From Candidatus Competibacteraceae bacterium (GTDB lineage: Bacteria; Pseudomonadota; Gammaproteobacteria; Competibacterales; Competibacteraceae), in the NCBI GenBank assembly GCA_003989085.1, contig RXIV01000003.1, positions 124,001 through 188,000 of the forward strand: a stretch of 64,000 bases of DNA, read 5' to 3'. Positions 22,450-31,597 of this stretch are shown in pieces. The notes beneath the pieces are model-generated. The model was not told the DNA's origin. It ran no database searches and was given only the letters and a program-made list of their open reading frames with translations. The first letter of the stretch is position 1; each line of letters begins with the position of its first letter. Both the position numbers and the translations under genes were made by a program.

Positions 22450-23040
22450 ATGGACTTACCCGGTTCAAGTGCTCGCAATCCCGATCTGGACTGGAGCCAG
22501 GTTCGGGAAACCATTCTGATGCTGGCTCTGGCCGTTGCTCAGATTGAAATGTCAATGCGTGAAAGTGATGGTTCGGTGGAAGTATTAAGCAACTCGTTCA
22601 CTTCAATGGTCGGCCAGGTCAAGATGATCGAAAGAACTGTTGCCGCATTGCCAGATAGCGTGGAAATGACTGACGCCAAGGTTGCGATCATTAGTAGTTG
22701 CGCCACGGTGAGTGAAATGATGCACTCCGCCATCATTGCCTTTCAGTTCTACGACAAGCTGACCCAGCGTCTGAACCACGTGACCGGCAGTCTGGGATCC
22801 CTCGCCGATCTAGTCAATGATCAGCGCCGCTTGTATAATCCTTATGAGTGGCTCGGGATGCAGGAGAAGATTAAATCCCGCTATACAATGGAAGAAGAAC
22901 GGCTGATGTTTGATGCTATCATGCAGGGTAAAACTGTTAAACAGGCGCTGGCGATTTATGTCCAGGCTATTGAAGATCGCAAGCAGAAAACTGCGGACAG
23001 CAGTAGCGGCGATGATGAAGACGATATTGAGCTGTTTTAA
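22450..23040 (+). CDS. Small helical protein with a CheZ-like DxxxQ motif
   Basis: The 196-residue product is almost entirely alpha-helical. The segment AFQFYDKLTQRLNHV (residues 97-111) places Asp102 and Gln106 in a DxxxQ arrangement. This is the arrangement of the catalytic Asp143/Gln147 helix of the CheY-P phosphatase CheZ. A flexible Ser/Asp-rich linker then leads to an acidic-hydrophobic C-terminus, DDEDDIELF, which resembles the CheY-binding tail of CheZ. The family link is inference from these features; overall similarity is not evident by eye. A strong GGAGGTGAGG site precedes the ATG at 22450. It could dephosphorylate a response regulator working with the EAL-HDOD partner; no CheY or receiver gene is in the window. 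Confidence 0.7.
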   Translation: MDLPGSSARNPDLDWSQVRETILMLALAVAQIEMSMRESDGSVEVLSNSFTSMVGQVKMIERTVAALPDSVEMTDAKVAIISSCATVSEMMHSAIIAFQFYDKLTQRLNHVTGSLGSLADLVNDQRRLYNPYEWLGMQEKIKSRYTMEEERLMFDAIMQGKTVKQALAIYVQAIEDRKQKTADSSSGDDEDDIELF

Positions 23041-23078
23041 ACGATTTTCCGTAATAGCGCCACTGAAATTGGAAAACT

Positions 23079-25577
23079 ATGGAGTCTGTTGACGTCATTG
23101 TCCCGGTTTACCGGGGACTACTGGAAACCCGCCGCTGCCTGGAAAGCGTTCTCAGTCATCAACAACAATGCCCGTATGAACTGGTGGTCATTGATGACGC
23201 CAGCCCGGAACCGGAGTTGGCCGCTTGGCTGGACGAACTGGCCGCCAACCAACGCATCACCCTGTTGCGCCATACCGCCAACGTTGGCTTCGTGGCGACA
23301 GCCAACCACGGCTTGGCGCTGCACCCCGACCGGGATGTCGTGCTGCTCAACAGCGATACCGAAGTTAACGGCGACTGGCTGGATCGGTTGGTGCGTTGCG
23401 CCTACGCCGACGAACGGATCGGCACGGTCACGCCGTTTTCCAACAACGCCACTATTTGCAGTTACCCGCTCTTCTGCCAGGACAACCCCCTGCCGGACGG
23501 TCTGAGTCTGGCGGAACTGGATATGCTGTTCTGCCGCGCCAACCTGGGCCGTCGACTGGAAATTCCTACCGCAGTCGGATTCTGTATGTATATGCGCCGC
23601 GCTTGTCTGACGGCGGTCGGCGAACTGGACGAACGCCATTTCGGGCTGGGTTATGGCGAAGAAAACGATTTTTGCATGAGAGCCAGCAAGGCCGGGTGGC
23701 GGCATGTCCTGTGCGCCGACACCTTCGTTTACCATGTCGGCAACGTCAGTTTCAGCGATCGGGCGGCGCAATTACAGGCACAGGCGCAAACCACCCTGGC
23801 GACCTTGCACCCGGAATACCCGGTGCAAATCCAGGATTTTATCCGCCAGGATCCGGCGGGAGTATTGCGACTGGCGGTCAACCAGGAACGGGGCCGGTTC
23901 TCGCCCGAACAGGCTGCGCAAGTCATCCTGGAGCAGAATACCGCACTCTCCGATCTGTGGCGGCAGCGGCAAGAGTGCCTGTCAAACACCGCAGCGCTGG
24001 AACACGGGTTGCGCGAGGCCGAACGCCTGCTCAATCAGACCTGGTATGAGCTGCAAACCCGGGATCAGGCGCTCAGTGAAGCGCAACACTATGTCCGGCA
24101 ACGGGAAATCGATGTCGCCAGCCTACAGGAACAAAGCAGTGTCCTGCAGGACGAATTGCAGAGAGCCGGTCAGGCGCTGACTGCGGCTCAGCGGGAAGTA
24201 GCGGCTCTTCAGGAACAGGGCCGAATCATGCAAGCTGAACTATGCACACTCAGTCATGCATTGGCCGAAGTGCAACAGAATGTCCGGCAGCGGGAGATCG
24301 ATATTGCGATTCTTCATGAACAGCGTCGCATGATGCGGGAAGAATTGCGGCGAATTCATGCCGCCCAAAACCTGGCGCTACCCTCATTTTTACCTACGGC
24401 CATGACCAAAACCACTCATCTGTTCACCAGCATTACCGCCAATTATCTGCCCAAGGCCCGGGTGCTGGCGCATTCAGCCCGTCGGCAAGGTCTGGATATC
24501 CAGTTTCATGTGCTGTTGTGCGACGACTATCCCGCTGATGAAGAACGGAGCGCAGAACCCTTTGACTCCATCATTGATGTGCGGGATCTGCCGGTTCCCG
24601 GCTTGGAGTCCTGGTTGTTCGGGCATACGGTGGTGGAGATGTGCACTGCGGTCAAAGCGATGGGCTTTCTGGAAATCGCCCGCCGCTTCGCTGCCGACAA
24701 GATCTTCTACTTTGATCCCGACATCGTGATCCTGTCGGGACTGGACGGGCTGATCAAACGCCTGGACGAGCACAGTATCCTGCTGACTCCGCATCAGACC
24801 TTGCCCGAGCAGGCAATGGATGCGGTGATCGATAATGAGATCGGCAGCCTCAAGTATGGCGTGTTCAATCTCGGGTTTCTGGGCGTGCGCACCAGCGAGG
24901 AAGGCCTGCGGTTTTTGAACTGGTGGGCTGAGCGGTTGCGGCATTTTTGCCATGACGACATCGCCGGTGGGCTATTCACCGATCAGCGCTGGATCGATCT
25001 GGCCCCGGCCTTTTTCCCCGATATCGGCATCCTGCGTGAGCCAGTTTATAACGTCGCCACCTGGAATCTCACCCATCGCCGAGCCACTGGATCGATGGAA
25101 AGCGGTATTGCCATCAATGGTGAACCGCTGGCGTTTTATCACTTTTCCGGTTTTGACGGCGGCGCTCAGGAAGTGATGCTGAAGAAATATGCCGCGAAGG
25201 ATTCGGTGCTGTTCGACTTGCGCTACTGGTATATTGGAGAATGCCGGCGTATGGGTCAGGAGCGTTTGGGCCATCGTCCCAGCCGTTACCACCACTTCGA
25301 TAACGGCCAGCCCATCACCCGGTCACACCGGATTCTCTACCGTACTCGCCTGGATTTACAGCGCGCCTTTCCACAGCCGTTCCGAGCCACAGGGAAGTCT
25401 TATTACCGCTGGTATCAGCGGAATCAGAGCAGCGTCGATCTGGATGAAACAGCAGTTGATGACGCCTTGATCCGGGCCCGGCTGTCCGATGCGCGCCGTG
25501 AACTGGACTTGATCAAGCGCTCCAGGAGTTGGCGGCTGGCGCGAGCTATGGCGCGGGTGCTGAATGCCTTTCGCTGA
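23079..25577 (+). CDS. Bifunctional glycosyltransferase: GT2 domain, coiled coil, GT8-like domain
   Basis: The 832-residue protein has three parts. Residues 1-260 are a GT2 family domain: DVIVPVYRGLLETRRCLES, the NSDTEV metal-binding motif near 87, and GYGEENDFCMRA near 190. Residues about 285-430 form a coiled coil with a repeated unit (VRQREIDVASLQEQ and VRQREIDIAILHEQ). Residues about 440-720 are a second nucleotide-sugar transferase-like domain with a DxD (YFDPDIVIL). It ends with a short basic tail (SRSWRLARAM) seen in other coiled-coil glycosyltransferases. It probably builds surface polysaccharide or glycosylates a surface protein; acceptor unknown. It overlaps the next glycosyltransferase gene by 14 bases. 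Confidence 0.85.
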   Translation: MESVDVIVPVYRGLLETRRCLESVLSHQQQCPYELVVIDDASPEPELAAWLDELAANQRITLLRHTANVGFVATANHGLALHPDRDVVLLNSDTEVNGDWLDRLVRCAYADERIGTVTPFSNNATICSYPLFCQDNPLPDGLSLAELDMLFCRANLGRRLEIPTAVGFCMYMRRACLTAVGELDERHFGLGYGEENDFCMRASKAGWRHVLCADTFVYHVGNVSFSDRAAQLQAQAQTTLATLHPEYPVQIQDFIRQDPAGVLRLAVNQERGRFSPEQAAQVILEQNTALSDLWRQRQECLSNTAALEHGLREAERLLNQTWYELQTRDQALSEAQHYVRQREIDVASLQEQSSVLQDELQRAGQALTAAQREVAALQEQGRIMQAELCTLSHALAEVQQNVRQREIDIAILHEQRRMMREELRRIHAAQNLALPSFLPTAMTKTTHLFTSITANYLPKARVLAHSARRQGLDIQFHVLLCDDYPADEERSAEPFDSIIDVRDLPVPGLESWLFGHTVVEMCTAVKAMGFLEIARRFAADKIFYFDPDIVILSGLDGLIKRLDEHSILLTPHQTLPEQAMDAVIDNEIGSLKYGVFNLGFLGVRTSEEGLRFLNWWAERLRHFCHDDIAGGLFTDQRWIDLAPAFFPDIGILREPVYNVATWNLTHRRATGSMESGIAINGEPLAFYHFSGFDGGAQEVMLKKYAAKDSVLFDLRYWYIGECRRMGQERLGHRPSRYHHFDNGQPITRSHRILYRTRLDLQRAFPQPFRATGKSYYRWYQRNQSSVDLDETAVDDALIRARLSDARRELDLIKRSRSWRLARAMARVLNAFR

Positions 25578-27873
25578 GTCCGCTGAGCAGGGGCCGTTGG
25601 CGAAGATTACCGGGTTGCGGTCGTTGGCAAAGCCGCGCACCGTCTGTATCCCGGTCACTGCCGCCGATCTGGATTTGCTGCCCGCGACGCTTATATCCGT
25701 TCTGAACCACACCACGGCGGAATCCGGCATCCTGCTGCTGGCGGTCGACATCGATCCGGCATTACTGCAAAACGCACTGCCCGAGCCCACTACCGTTACA
25801 GTGGTTTCAGCCTCGGCCAGCACTGATCCGTGGCAAGCTGCATTGCAGGAATGGTCGGCGCGGGATACCCGGCATGATTTGCTGTTGTTGCGACCTGGCA
25901 TCGAGGTTCCACCGAATTGGGACGCCCGGCTGGCGCTGGCGGCTTACCGGGAACCGGGGATCGCCGCGGTGGTTCCTCTGTGTGATAGCGCCGAGTTTGT
26001 CGCTTTACTGGAGTGGCCGCCTGACCGGGTTGATCTGGCGCGGATTGACCGGCTGTTGTTCCGCCATAGTCCCCGACGCCATCACGAAATCCCCGCCCTG
26101 TTCAGTGGCTGCTGTTATTTACGGCGGGCGGCGTTGCGCCTGATCGAAGCCGAATTGGCTATCCAACCCGCGATGACAGCGGGTGACTGGTGCCAATGGT
26201 TGGCTCAGACTTTCCGGGAACAGGGTTGGCAAACTGTCAGTGGCGATCATATTTATGTGCTGGATCACGCGCCGGATCGCCGCCGTCAGGAAATGGCCGC
26301 CATTGCTGCGCTTGAGGATGTCCGGCTGATCGGGCAAGCCCATCCTCTGGCCGGCCTGCGCCAGCTCATGCGTGAGAGTCTGGATCAGGATGCGACCACC
26401 GATCCTGAATTGCCCGCGCCGCTGCCGGTGCAACTGCATATCGCTCACAGTTGGGGGGGCGGACTCGATTACTGGATCCGGCAGTATTGCGAAACGGATC
26501 GAACGCGCTCCAATCTGGTGTTGCGCTCGATAGGAACTTGGGGTGCTTTCGGGCAGCGCATCGCGCTCTACCAATCCGCCGTTATGGATCAACCGCTGCG
26601 CTACTGGGATCTGGACTATCCGATTCGCGCCACGGCCACCGCACATGGACAGTATCGGGCGATCCTGCGGGAAATTATCACCGATTTTGCCGTAGAAGCG
26701 GTGCTGATTTCATCGCTGATTGGCCATGCCCTGGATGCCTTGGCGACGGGTTTGCCTACGGTCATTGTTGCCCATGACTATTATCCATTCTGTCCGGCGG
26801 TGGTGATCCAGTTCGGCGAAGTGTGCCATCAGTGCGCCTTGCCCCGGCTGGAGCGCTGTTTTGCCGAAAACGGCCAAAACCGATTCTTCCGCAATGTCAG
26901 CGCAGTGGAATGGTTGAGCCTGCGCCGGCGCTTTGCCCGGTTGGCGCAGGCTGAAGCAGTGCAATTCGTTGTCCCGGCGCCGACAGTGGCCCGCCATTGG
27001 CGAACCCTGGTTCCCGAACTGCGCGATAAAACCTTTAGCGTCATTGCCCACGGTCTGGACTTTGCGCCGCCCCGCTTGCCCGCACCGCCGCTTGGCGAGC
27101 GGTTGCGGGTGGTGGTGCTAGGCAGTCTGGCTCCGCAAAAAGGCCGCACCCTGCTCGAACAGCTTTGGCCGTTGATCGCCGAGCAGGTTGAGCTGCTGCT
27201 GATCGGTGCAGGCGAGGACGGCGAGGTTTTTCGCAACCAGCCGGGAATCACCCTGATTCCGCGTTACCAGCCCGATCAACTGGCGGTGCTACTGACGGAT
27301 TTTCAGCCGGAAGTTGGTTTGTTGCTGTCGGTGTGGCCCGAAACTTTTAGCTATACCCTGAGCGAGTTGTGGTTACTGGGTCTGCCGGTGGTGGCGACCA
27401 ATCTGGGCAGTTTCGCTGACCGGATGCAGGATGGCGTTAATGGTTTCCTTTGCGAACCGCAAGCGGAGGCTGTGGCGGCACGACTGCTGGCGATAACCGC
27501 AGACCGGGCCAGCCTGACGCCCATCCGCGAGCGGCTGGCGAATTTCCGGCACCGCCCGGTGGCGGCGATGGTCGCCGATTACCATGCTCTGATCCCGCTG
27601 CCGGTGTGCAGCGCCCCGCGCTATTTCAGAACGCCCGCTTCGGCCTTGCTACTATCGGCTAGCCCTAACCCTGCGCGGGTGCTGTCTATCGATGTGCGCG
27701 CGCCGTTCGGCGAGGTGCTGCGGGAATTCGGCCAGTATGCGAGCCAAAAACTGGCGGCTACGCCCCGGCTGCGCCGGTGGCAGAAGCGCGGCCTGGCCGT
27801 TTTACTACGCTGGAGCCTGCGGGCAGCGGCGGCGTTGGCGCGAACTCCCCGCCTGTCCGATCCCCGGCGATGA
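25564..27873 (+). CDS. Two-domain glycosyltransferase: degenerate GT2-like N-terminus, GT4 C-terminus
   Basis: This 769-residue protein begins with a GT2-like fold (about 25-250) in which the metal-binding DxD position reads LLRPGIEV instead of the usual NSDxEV, so this half is probably not catalytic. The C-terminal half (about 285-690) is a GT4/GT-B transferase. LGSLAPQKGRTLLEQLW marks the nucleotide-binding half and ETFSYTLSE supplies the E-x7-E motif, followed by GLPVVATNLGSFADR. It lies in a run of three overlapping rightward glycosyltransferase genes and ends with an ATGA overlap to the next one. The role is surface glycan assembly by context. Confidence 0.85.
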   Translation: MPFAESAEQGPLAKITGLRSLAKPRTVCIPVTAADLDLLPATLISVLNHTTAESGILLLAVDIDPALLQNALPEPTTVTVVSASASTDPWQAALQEWSARDTRHDLLLLRPGIEVPPNWDARLALAAYREPGIAAVVPLCDSAEFVALLEWPPDRVDLARIDRLLFRHSPRRHHEIPALFSGCCYLRRAALRLIEAELAIQPAMTAGDWCQWLAQTFREQGWQTVSGDHIYVLDHAPDRRRQEMAAIAALEDVRLIGQAHPLAGLRQLMRESLDQDATTDPELPAPLPVQLHIAHSWGGGLDYWIRQYCETDRTRSNLVLRSIGTWGAFGQRIALYQSAVMDQPLRYWDLDYPIRATATAHGQYRAILREIITDFAVEAVLISSLIGHALDALATGLPTVIVAHDYYPFCPAVVIQFGEVCHQCALPRLERCFAENGQNRFFRNVSAVEWLSLRRRFARLAQAEAVQFVVPAPTVARHWRTLVPELRDKTFSVIAHGLDFAPPRLPAPPLGERLRVVVLGSLAPQKGRTLLEQLWPLIAEQVELLLIGAGEDGEVFRNQPGITLIPRYQPDQLAVLLTDFQPEVGLLLSVWPETFSYTLSELWLLGLPVVATNLGSFADRMQDGVNGFLCEPQAEAVAARLLAITADRASLTPIRERLANFRHRPVAAMVADYHALIPLPVCSAPRYFRTPASALLLSASPNPARVLSIDVRAPFGEVLREFGQYASQKLAATPRLRRWQKRGLAVLLRWSLRAAAALARTPRLSDPRR

Positions 27874-28871
27874 CCACGGTCTTCGATGTCGCAGTCATCA
27901 TCGTCAACTACAACAGCGGTGCTTATCTCGACCGCTGCTTGCAGGCGCTGGCGGTGCAAAGCGTCCGCCCGCGTCAGGTCATCGTGGTGGATAACGCCAG
28001 CCATGACGGCAGTGCAGATCAGGCGGAACGCGCCTACCCCGGACTCTGCGTGATCCGCTGCCCGGATAATCATGGCTTTGCCGGCGCTAACAACCGGGCA
28101 GTGGCGCAGAGTGCGGCCACTGAGTGGCTGGCGCTGCTCAATCCTGACGCCTTTCCCGCCCCGGACTGGCTAGCGGCCTTGCGCCAGGCCACCCAGGATC
28201 AGCCGCACTACGCGCTGTTTGGCTGCCGGCTGCTGGATGCCGCCAACACGGAGCGGCTGGACGGGGTGGGCGATGGCTACCACGCCAGCGGACTGGCCTG
28301 GCGGCGCGGGCATGGCGAAGCGGCAACGGGCCGGCATCTACAGAGTGAGGAGATTTTCGCGCCCTGTGCGGCGGCGGCGCTGTACCGGCGCACAGCGTTC
28401 CTGGAAGCTGGCGGCTTTGATGAGCGGTTTTTCTGCTACATGGAAGATGTCGATCTGGGCTTTCGCCTGCGTCTGCTCGGCTATCGCTGCGGCTATGCAC
28501 CAACGGCCATCGTTCACCATGTCGGCTCTGGATCCACCGGCGCCCGCAGCCCGTTCACCGTCTATCACGGCCACCGCAACCTGGTCTGGACCTACGTCAA
28601 GAATATGCCAGCGCCCTGGTTCTGGCTGTATCTGCCGGCGCACCTCGCGCTCAACCTGTTCAGCGTAGTCTGGCTGGCGGGGCGCGGACAGGGCCGGATT
28701 GTCCTGAAGGCCAAGTTCGATGCATTGCGCGAGTTGCCGGGTGTCTGGCGGCAACGGCGGCAAATTCAGCACCAGCGGCGCGTCAACGGCAGTGAAATTC
28801 GACGGGCGCTGACCGGGAGCGGGGAGCTGCTGGCGCGATTCCTCAGGTTCGGCGCTTCATCGCGAACCTGA
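27870..28871 (+). CDS. GT2 family glycosyltransferase (rhamnosyltransferase-like)
   Basis: The 333-residue protein is a single-domain GT2 enzyme: DVAVIIVNYNSGAYLDRCL, VIVVDNASHDGS, NHGFAGANNRAV, the NPDAFP motif in place of a strict DxD, and the acceptor-side MEDVDLGFRLRLLGY. A hydrophobic stretch near residue 250 (WFWLYLPAHLALNLFSVVW) suggests membrane association, as in many rhamnosyl or dTDP-sugar transferases of O-antigen loci. I chose the ATG at 27870, which overlaps the preceding stop as ATGA. Its 3' end overlaps the convergent glycosyltransferase gene by 15 bases. Confidence 0.9.
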   Translation: MTTVFDVAVIIVNYNSGAYLDRCLQALAVQSVRPRQVIVVDNASHDGSADQAERAYPGLCVIRCPDNHGFAGANNRAVAQSAATEWLALLNPDAFPAPDWLAALRQATQDQPHYALFGCRLLDAANTERLDGVGDGYHASGLAWRRGHGEAATGRHLQSEEIFAPCAAAALYRRTAFLEAGGFDERFFCYMEDVDLGFRLRLLGYRCGYAPTAIVHHVGSGSTGARSPFTVYHGHRNLVWTYVKNMPAPWFWLYLPAHLALNLFSVVWLAGRGQGRIVLKAKFDALRELPGVWRQRRQIQHQRRVNGSEIRRALTGSGELLARFLRFGASSRT

Positions 28872-29933
28872 GTCACGCCATTGGCGTAGGGTTTTGACTA
28901 GCCCGCGCAATGGCCGGGTGATTCGCCAGGAGGTCGATTGGTAGAAGCTCGCCAGTTGCCGATCCCGCTCGGCCACCTGTTCCCGCAAGTACTGCATTTG
29001 GCCCGTCAATTCAGCCAGTTGTCGCTGATTTTGCGTGAAGGCGTCGCGTTGCTGTCGATCAGCGTCTAACTGCGCCAGAATCTCCCGCAGCAAGGCCTCC
29101 TGTTCGTTCAGCCGGGCGCTCAGCGTCTCCAGCGGCGATTCGGTTGAGGGACGTGGCGCTTGCCGGTGAATGACGCCATCCAGTAATGCCGCCAGCGCCT
29201 CGCTCAACTCCGCCCCAGTCCAGCGTTGCCGCCATTTGTCGAACAGCGCTGCTCGTCCGGCGGCGATCTTGGTCACATCGGCATCCAGACCAAAACCGGA
29301 GTGACCAAAATTGCGGTAACAAGCGGTAATCTGGTCAACGTGTAGAAATTGATCCTGTTCAGCCAGTTGTAGCCAGAAATCCCAGTCTTCATAACGATCC
29401 AGGCGTTCATCAAACCGGCAGCCGGCTTCAACCAGCGCCCGTTCAAACAGCACTGCGTGCATCGGGATATAGTTCTGCGCCCGTAAACTTGGCAGGTGAA
29501 AAGGCTGATTCAGCACCGTTTCCGCGCCGGCTACGCCATTGGGCAGATAGGCGATCATCCGCACCCCGCTATAAGCAATCTGCGCCGGGCGTTGTTGCTG
29601 CAAAGCGTTGACCAGCGTCGCCACATGATCAGGGAACAGCAGATCGTCGTCATCCAGAAAGCCGACATAATGACCGTGCGCGGCCTCTAATCCGGCATTA
29701 GCGGCAGCGCTGCGCTCCAGCGGCTGGCCTTGATCGATAAAGCGCAACGGAAACCGCCCACAGGTCTGATTCAGCGGTGGATGACCGGGACCCTGCGCAT
29801 TGACCACCACCGCTTCGATGCTGGGCCAAGTCTGTTGAGCAATGCTGTCCAGCGCCTCGGCCAAGGTGGGGCGCGCCATACTGCGGATGATGATGCTAAC
29901 CAGTGCATTCTGGTCGGGGAAAACGTCCGGCAT
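28857..29933 (-). CDS. GT2 family glycosyltransferase with C-terminal coiled coil
   Basis: About 358 residues. An N-terminal GT2 domain is evident: ALVSIIIRSMARPTLAEAL, SAAANAGLEAAHGHY, the GFLDDDDLLFPDH metal site, and YEDWDFWLQLAEQ. A predicted coiled coil (about 265-330) follows, then a basic tail containing STSWRITRPLRG. That tail resembles the C-terminus of the 23079 glycosyltransferase. The gene runs against the other three, and divergently from hemH. I chose the ATG at 29933 (MPDVFPDQN); a frame extending to 30017 would overlap the hemH start. The acceptor is unknown. Confidence 0.87.
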   Translation of the reverse strand: MPDVFPDQNALVSIIIRSMARPTLAEALDSIAQQTWPSIEAVVVNAQGPGHPPLNQTCGRFPLRFIDQGQPLERSAAANAGLEAAHGHYVGFLDDDDLLFPDHVATLVNALQQQRPAQIAYSGVRMIAYLPNGVAGAETVLNQPFHLPSLRAQNYIPMHAVLFERALVEAGCRFDERLDRYEDWDFWLQLAEQDQFLHVDQITACYRNFGHSGFGLDADVTKIAAGRAALFDKWRQRWTGAELSEALAALLDGVIHRQAPRPSTESPLETLSARLNEQEALLREILAQLDADRQQRDAFTQNQRQLAELTGQMQYLREQVAERDRQLASFYQSTSWRITRPLRGLVKTLRQWRDSGSR

Positions 29934-30003
29934 GACCGGGAAACCTCGCAAGACCCATTTGTCGCCATTATAGGCAGTCAACCCCGGAGGCCGCGCAGCA
30001 CCC

Positions 30004-31113
30004 ATGACCCCTCTCACCCCCCCCGTCCCATTTACCCACGATCAGCTGGCCTGCGCCGGTGTCCTTCTGGTCAATCTCGGCACACCCGATGCGCCAACTT
30101 CAGCCGCCTTGCGCCGCTATCTGGCCGAGTTTCTCTGGGATCCGCGTGTCGTGGAAATCCCCCGCCCACTGTGGTGGCTGATTCTGCACGGGGCTATTCT
30201 GCCGTTCCGGCCAGCCCAGTCGGCGCGTAAATACCAGCACATCTGGACGGTGGAGGGTTCGCCATTGCTGGCGATCAGTCGCCGACAGGCCACAGCAGTC
30301 GCGACCCGCCTGGCGGAACGGCATCCCGGCCCGGTGCGGGTTGCGGTCGGAATGCGCTACGGCAACCCGTCTATCGCCGCTGGACTGGCGGAATTGCGGG
30401 CCGCTGGCGTCCAACGGTTGCTGGTCTTACCGCTGTACCCGCAATACGCCGCCGCCACTACGGCATCGACCTTTGATGCGATCGCCGCCGAGTTGCGCAG
30501 TTGGCGCTGGTTGCCGGAATTGCGCTTCATCACCCATTACCACGATGATCCCGGCTATCTGGACGCTTTGGCGACCAGCATCCGCGTCGCTCGCAAGGAC
30601 CAACCCGGCGAACGGCTGCTGTTCTCTTTCCACGGCTTGCCCAAACGCACGTTGCTGGCTGGCGATCCTTACCATTGCCAGTGTCTTAAAACGGCCCGGC
30701 AGGTCGCCGAACGGCTGGGACTCCAGGCGGGTGAATGGACAGTGGCGTTCCAATCCCGGTTTGGCCGCGCTGAATGGCTGCAACCCTATACCCATGCCGT
30801 GCTGACGGATTGGGCTAGGTCCGGGATCAAAAAGGTCGATGTGGTCTGTCCCGGGTTCGCCGCCGATTGTCTGGAAACGCTGGAGGAAATCGCCATCGAC
30901 AATCGTCGGACGTTTCTGGCGGCGGGTGGCGAACATTACCGTTACCTGCCGGCGCTGAATGATGGGCCAGACCATATTGCGGCGCTGGTCAGGCTGATTG
31001 AACGCCACACTGCGGATTGGCCGGAGTTCAGTCCTGATTACGACGCAGAGGCGCTGGCCGTAGAGCGGGCGGCCTGCCGCGACCGGGCGTTGGCGCTGGG
31101 CGCAGCGGTCTGA
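30004..31113 (+). CDS. hemH: Ferrochelatase HemH
   Basis: The 369-residue enzyme inserts ferrous iron into protoporphyrin IX, the last step of haem synthesis. Family marks are VLLVNLGTPDAPT near residue 20, RYGNPSI near 120, the FSFHGLPKRT segment with the conserved active-site His near 215, and PGFAADCLETLEEI with the conserved Glu near 290. The length is normal for proteobacteria. The gene is monocistronic here, converging on dtd with 28 bases between stops. No clear terminator is visible in that gap. Confidence 0.96.
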   Translation: MTPLTPPVPFTHDQLACAGVLLVNLGTPDAPTSAALRRYLAEFLWDPRVVEIPRPLWWLILHGAILPFRPAQSARKYQHIWTVEGSPLLAISRRQATAVATRLAERHPGPVRVAVGMRYGNPSIAAGLAELRAAGVQRLLVLPLYPQYAAATTASTFDAIAAELRSWRWLPELRFITHYHDDPGYLDALATSIRVARKDQPGERLLFSFHGLPKRTLLAGDPYHCQCLKTARQVAERLGLQAGEWTVAFQSRFGRAEWLQPYTHAVLTDWARSGIKKVDVVCPGFAADCLETLEEIAIDNRRTFLAAGGEHYRYLPALNDGPDHIAALVRLIERHTADWPEFSPDYDAEALAVERAACRDRALALGAAV

Positions 31114-31141
31114 ACCGGAAAGTCGAATGATTCCGGCGGCG

Positions 31142-31597
31142 CTATCGGGGAGCCGTTGGCGCTGCCCGCAGCCAGAAGGTGACCGGGCCATCGTTGAGCA
31201 GGCTGACCCGCATGTGTGCGCCAAACCGGCCCGCCGCCACCGGCGCGTATTGTCGCCGGGCCTGTTCCAGCAGATAGTCGAACAGTTGTTCACCCACCTT
31301 CGGCGGCGCGGCGGGGGTAAAGCTGGGCCGCATTCCCTTTCCGGTATCCGCCGCCAGGGTAAATTGTGGAACCAGCAGCAAGCCGCCGCTCATCTCGCGC
31401 AGGCTCAAATTCATCTTGCCCTCGGTGTCGGCAAAGACCCGGTAGCCCAACAGCCGCTCCAGCAACCGGTCGGCCTGCGCCGCGCTGTCATCGCGCTCAA
31501 CACCAACCAACACCAGCAACCCTGGCCCGATTGCCCCGATCCGCGCATCGTCCACCGTGACCTGCGCTTCAGTGACCCGCTGCACTAATCCGATCAT
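31142..31597 (-). CDS. dtd: D-aminoacyl-tRNA deacylase
   Basis: The 151-residue protein begins [17 protein letters not shown], as DTD enzymes do. It contains [12 protein letters not shown], a variant of the family SQFTL motif, and the NxGP-type motif as NDGPVTFWL near the C-terminus. It hydrolyses D-amino acids from mischarged tRNA. I chose the ATG at 31597, which overlaps the pip stop by four bases; a longer frame to 31726 lies inside pip. It is the last gene of a leftward unit with pip and perhaps the HAD gene. Confidence 0.95.
   Translation of the reverse strand: MIGLVQRVTEAQVTVDDARIGAIGPGLLVLVGVERDDSAAQADRLLERLLGYRVFADTEGKMNLSLREMSGGLLLVPQFTLAADTGKGMRPSFTPAAPPKVGEQLFDYLLEQARRQYAPVAAGRFGAHMRVSLLNDGPVTFWLRAAPTAPR

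Noticed and set aside
24040-24340. Tandem repeat in the 23079 glycosyltransferase as a possible recombination repeat
   Set aside because: The similarity is at the protein level in a heptad-type coiled coil; DNA copies are diverged, so it is a structural repeat.
30004-30040. C-run at the hemH start resembling the GC-rich repeat of the DUF559 cassette
   Set aside because: It shares only runs of C with the cassette ends, has no hairpin partner and no matching order of bases.
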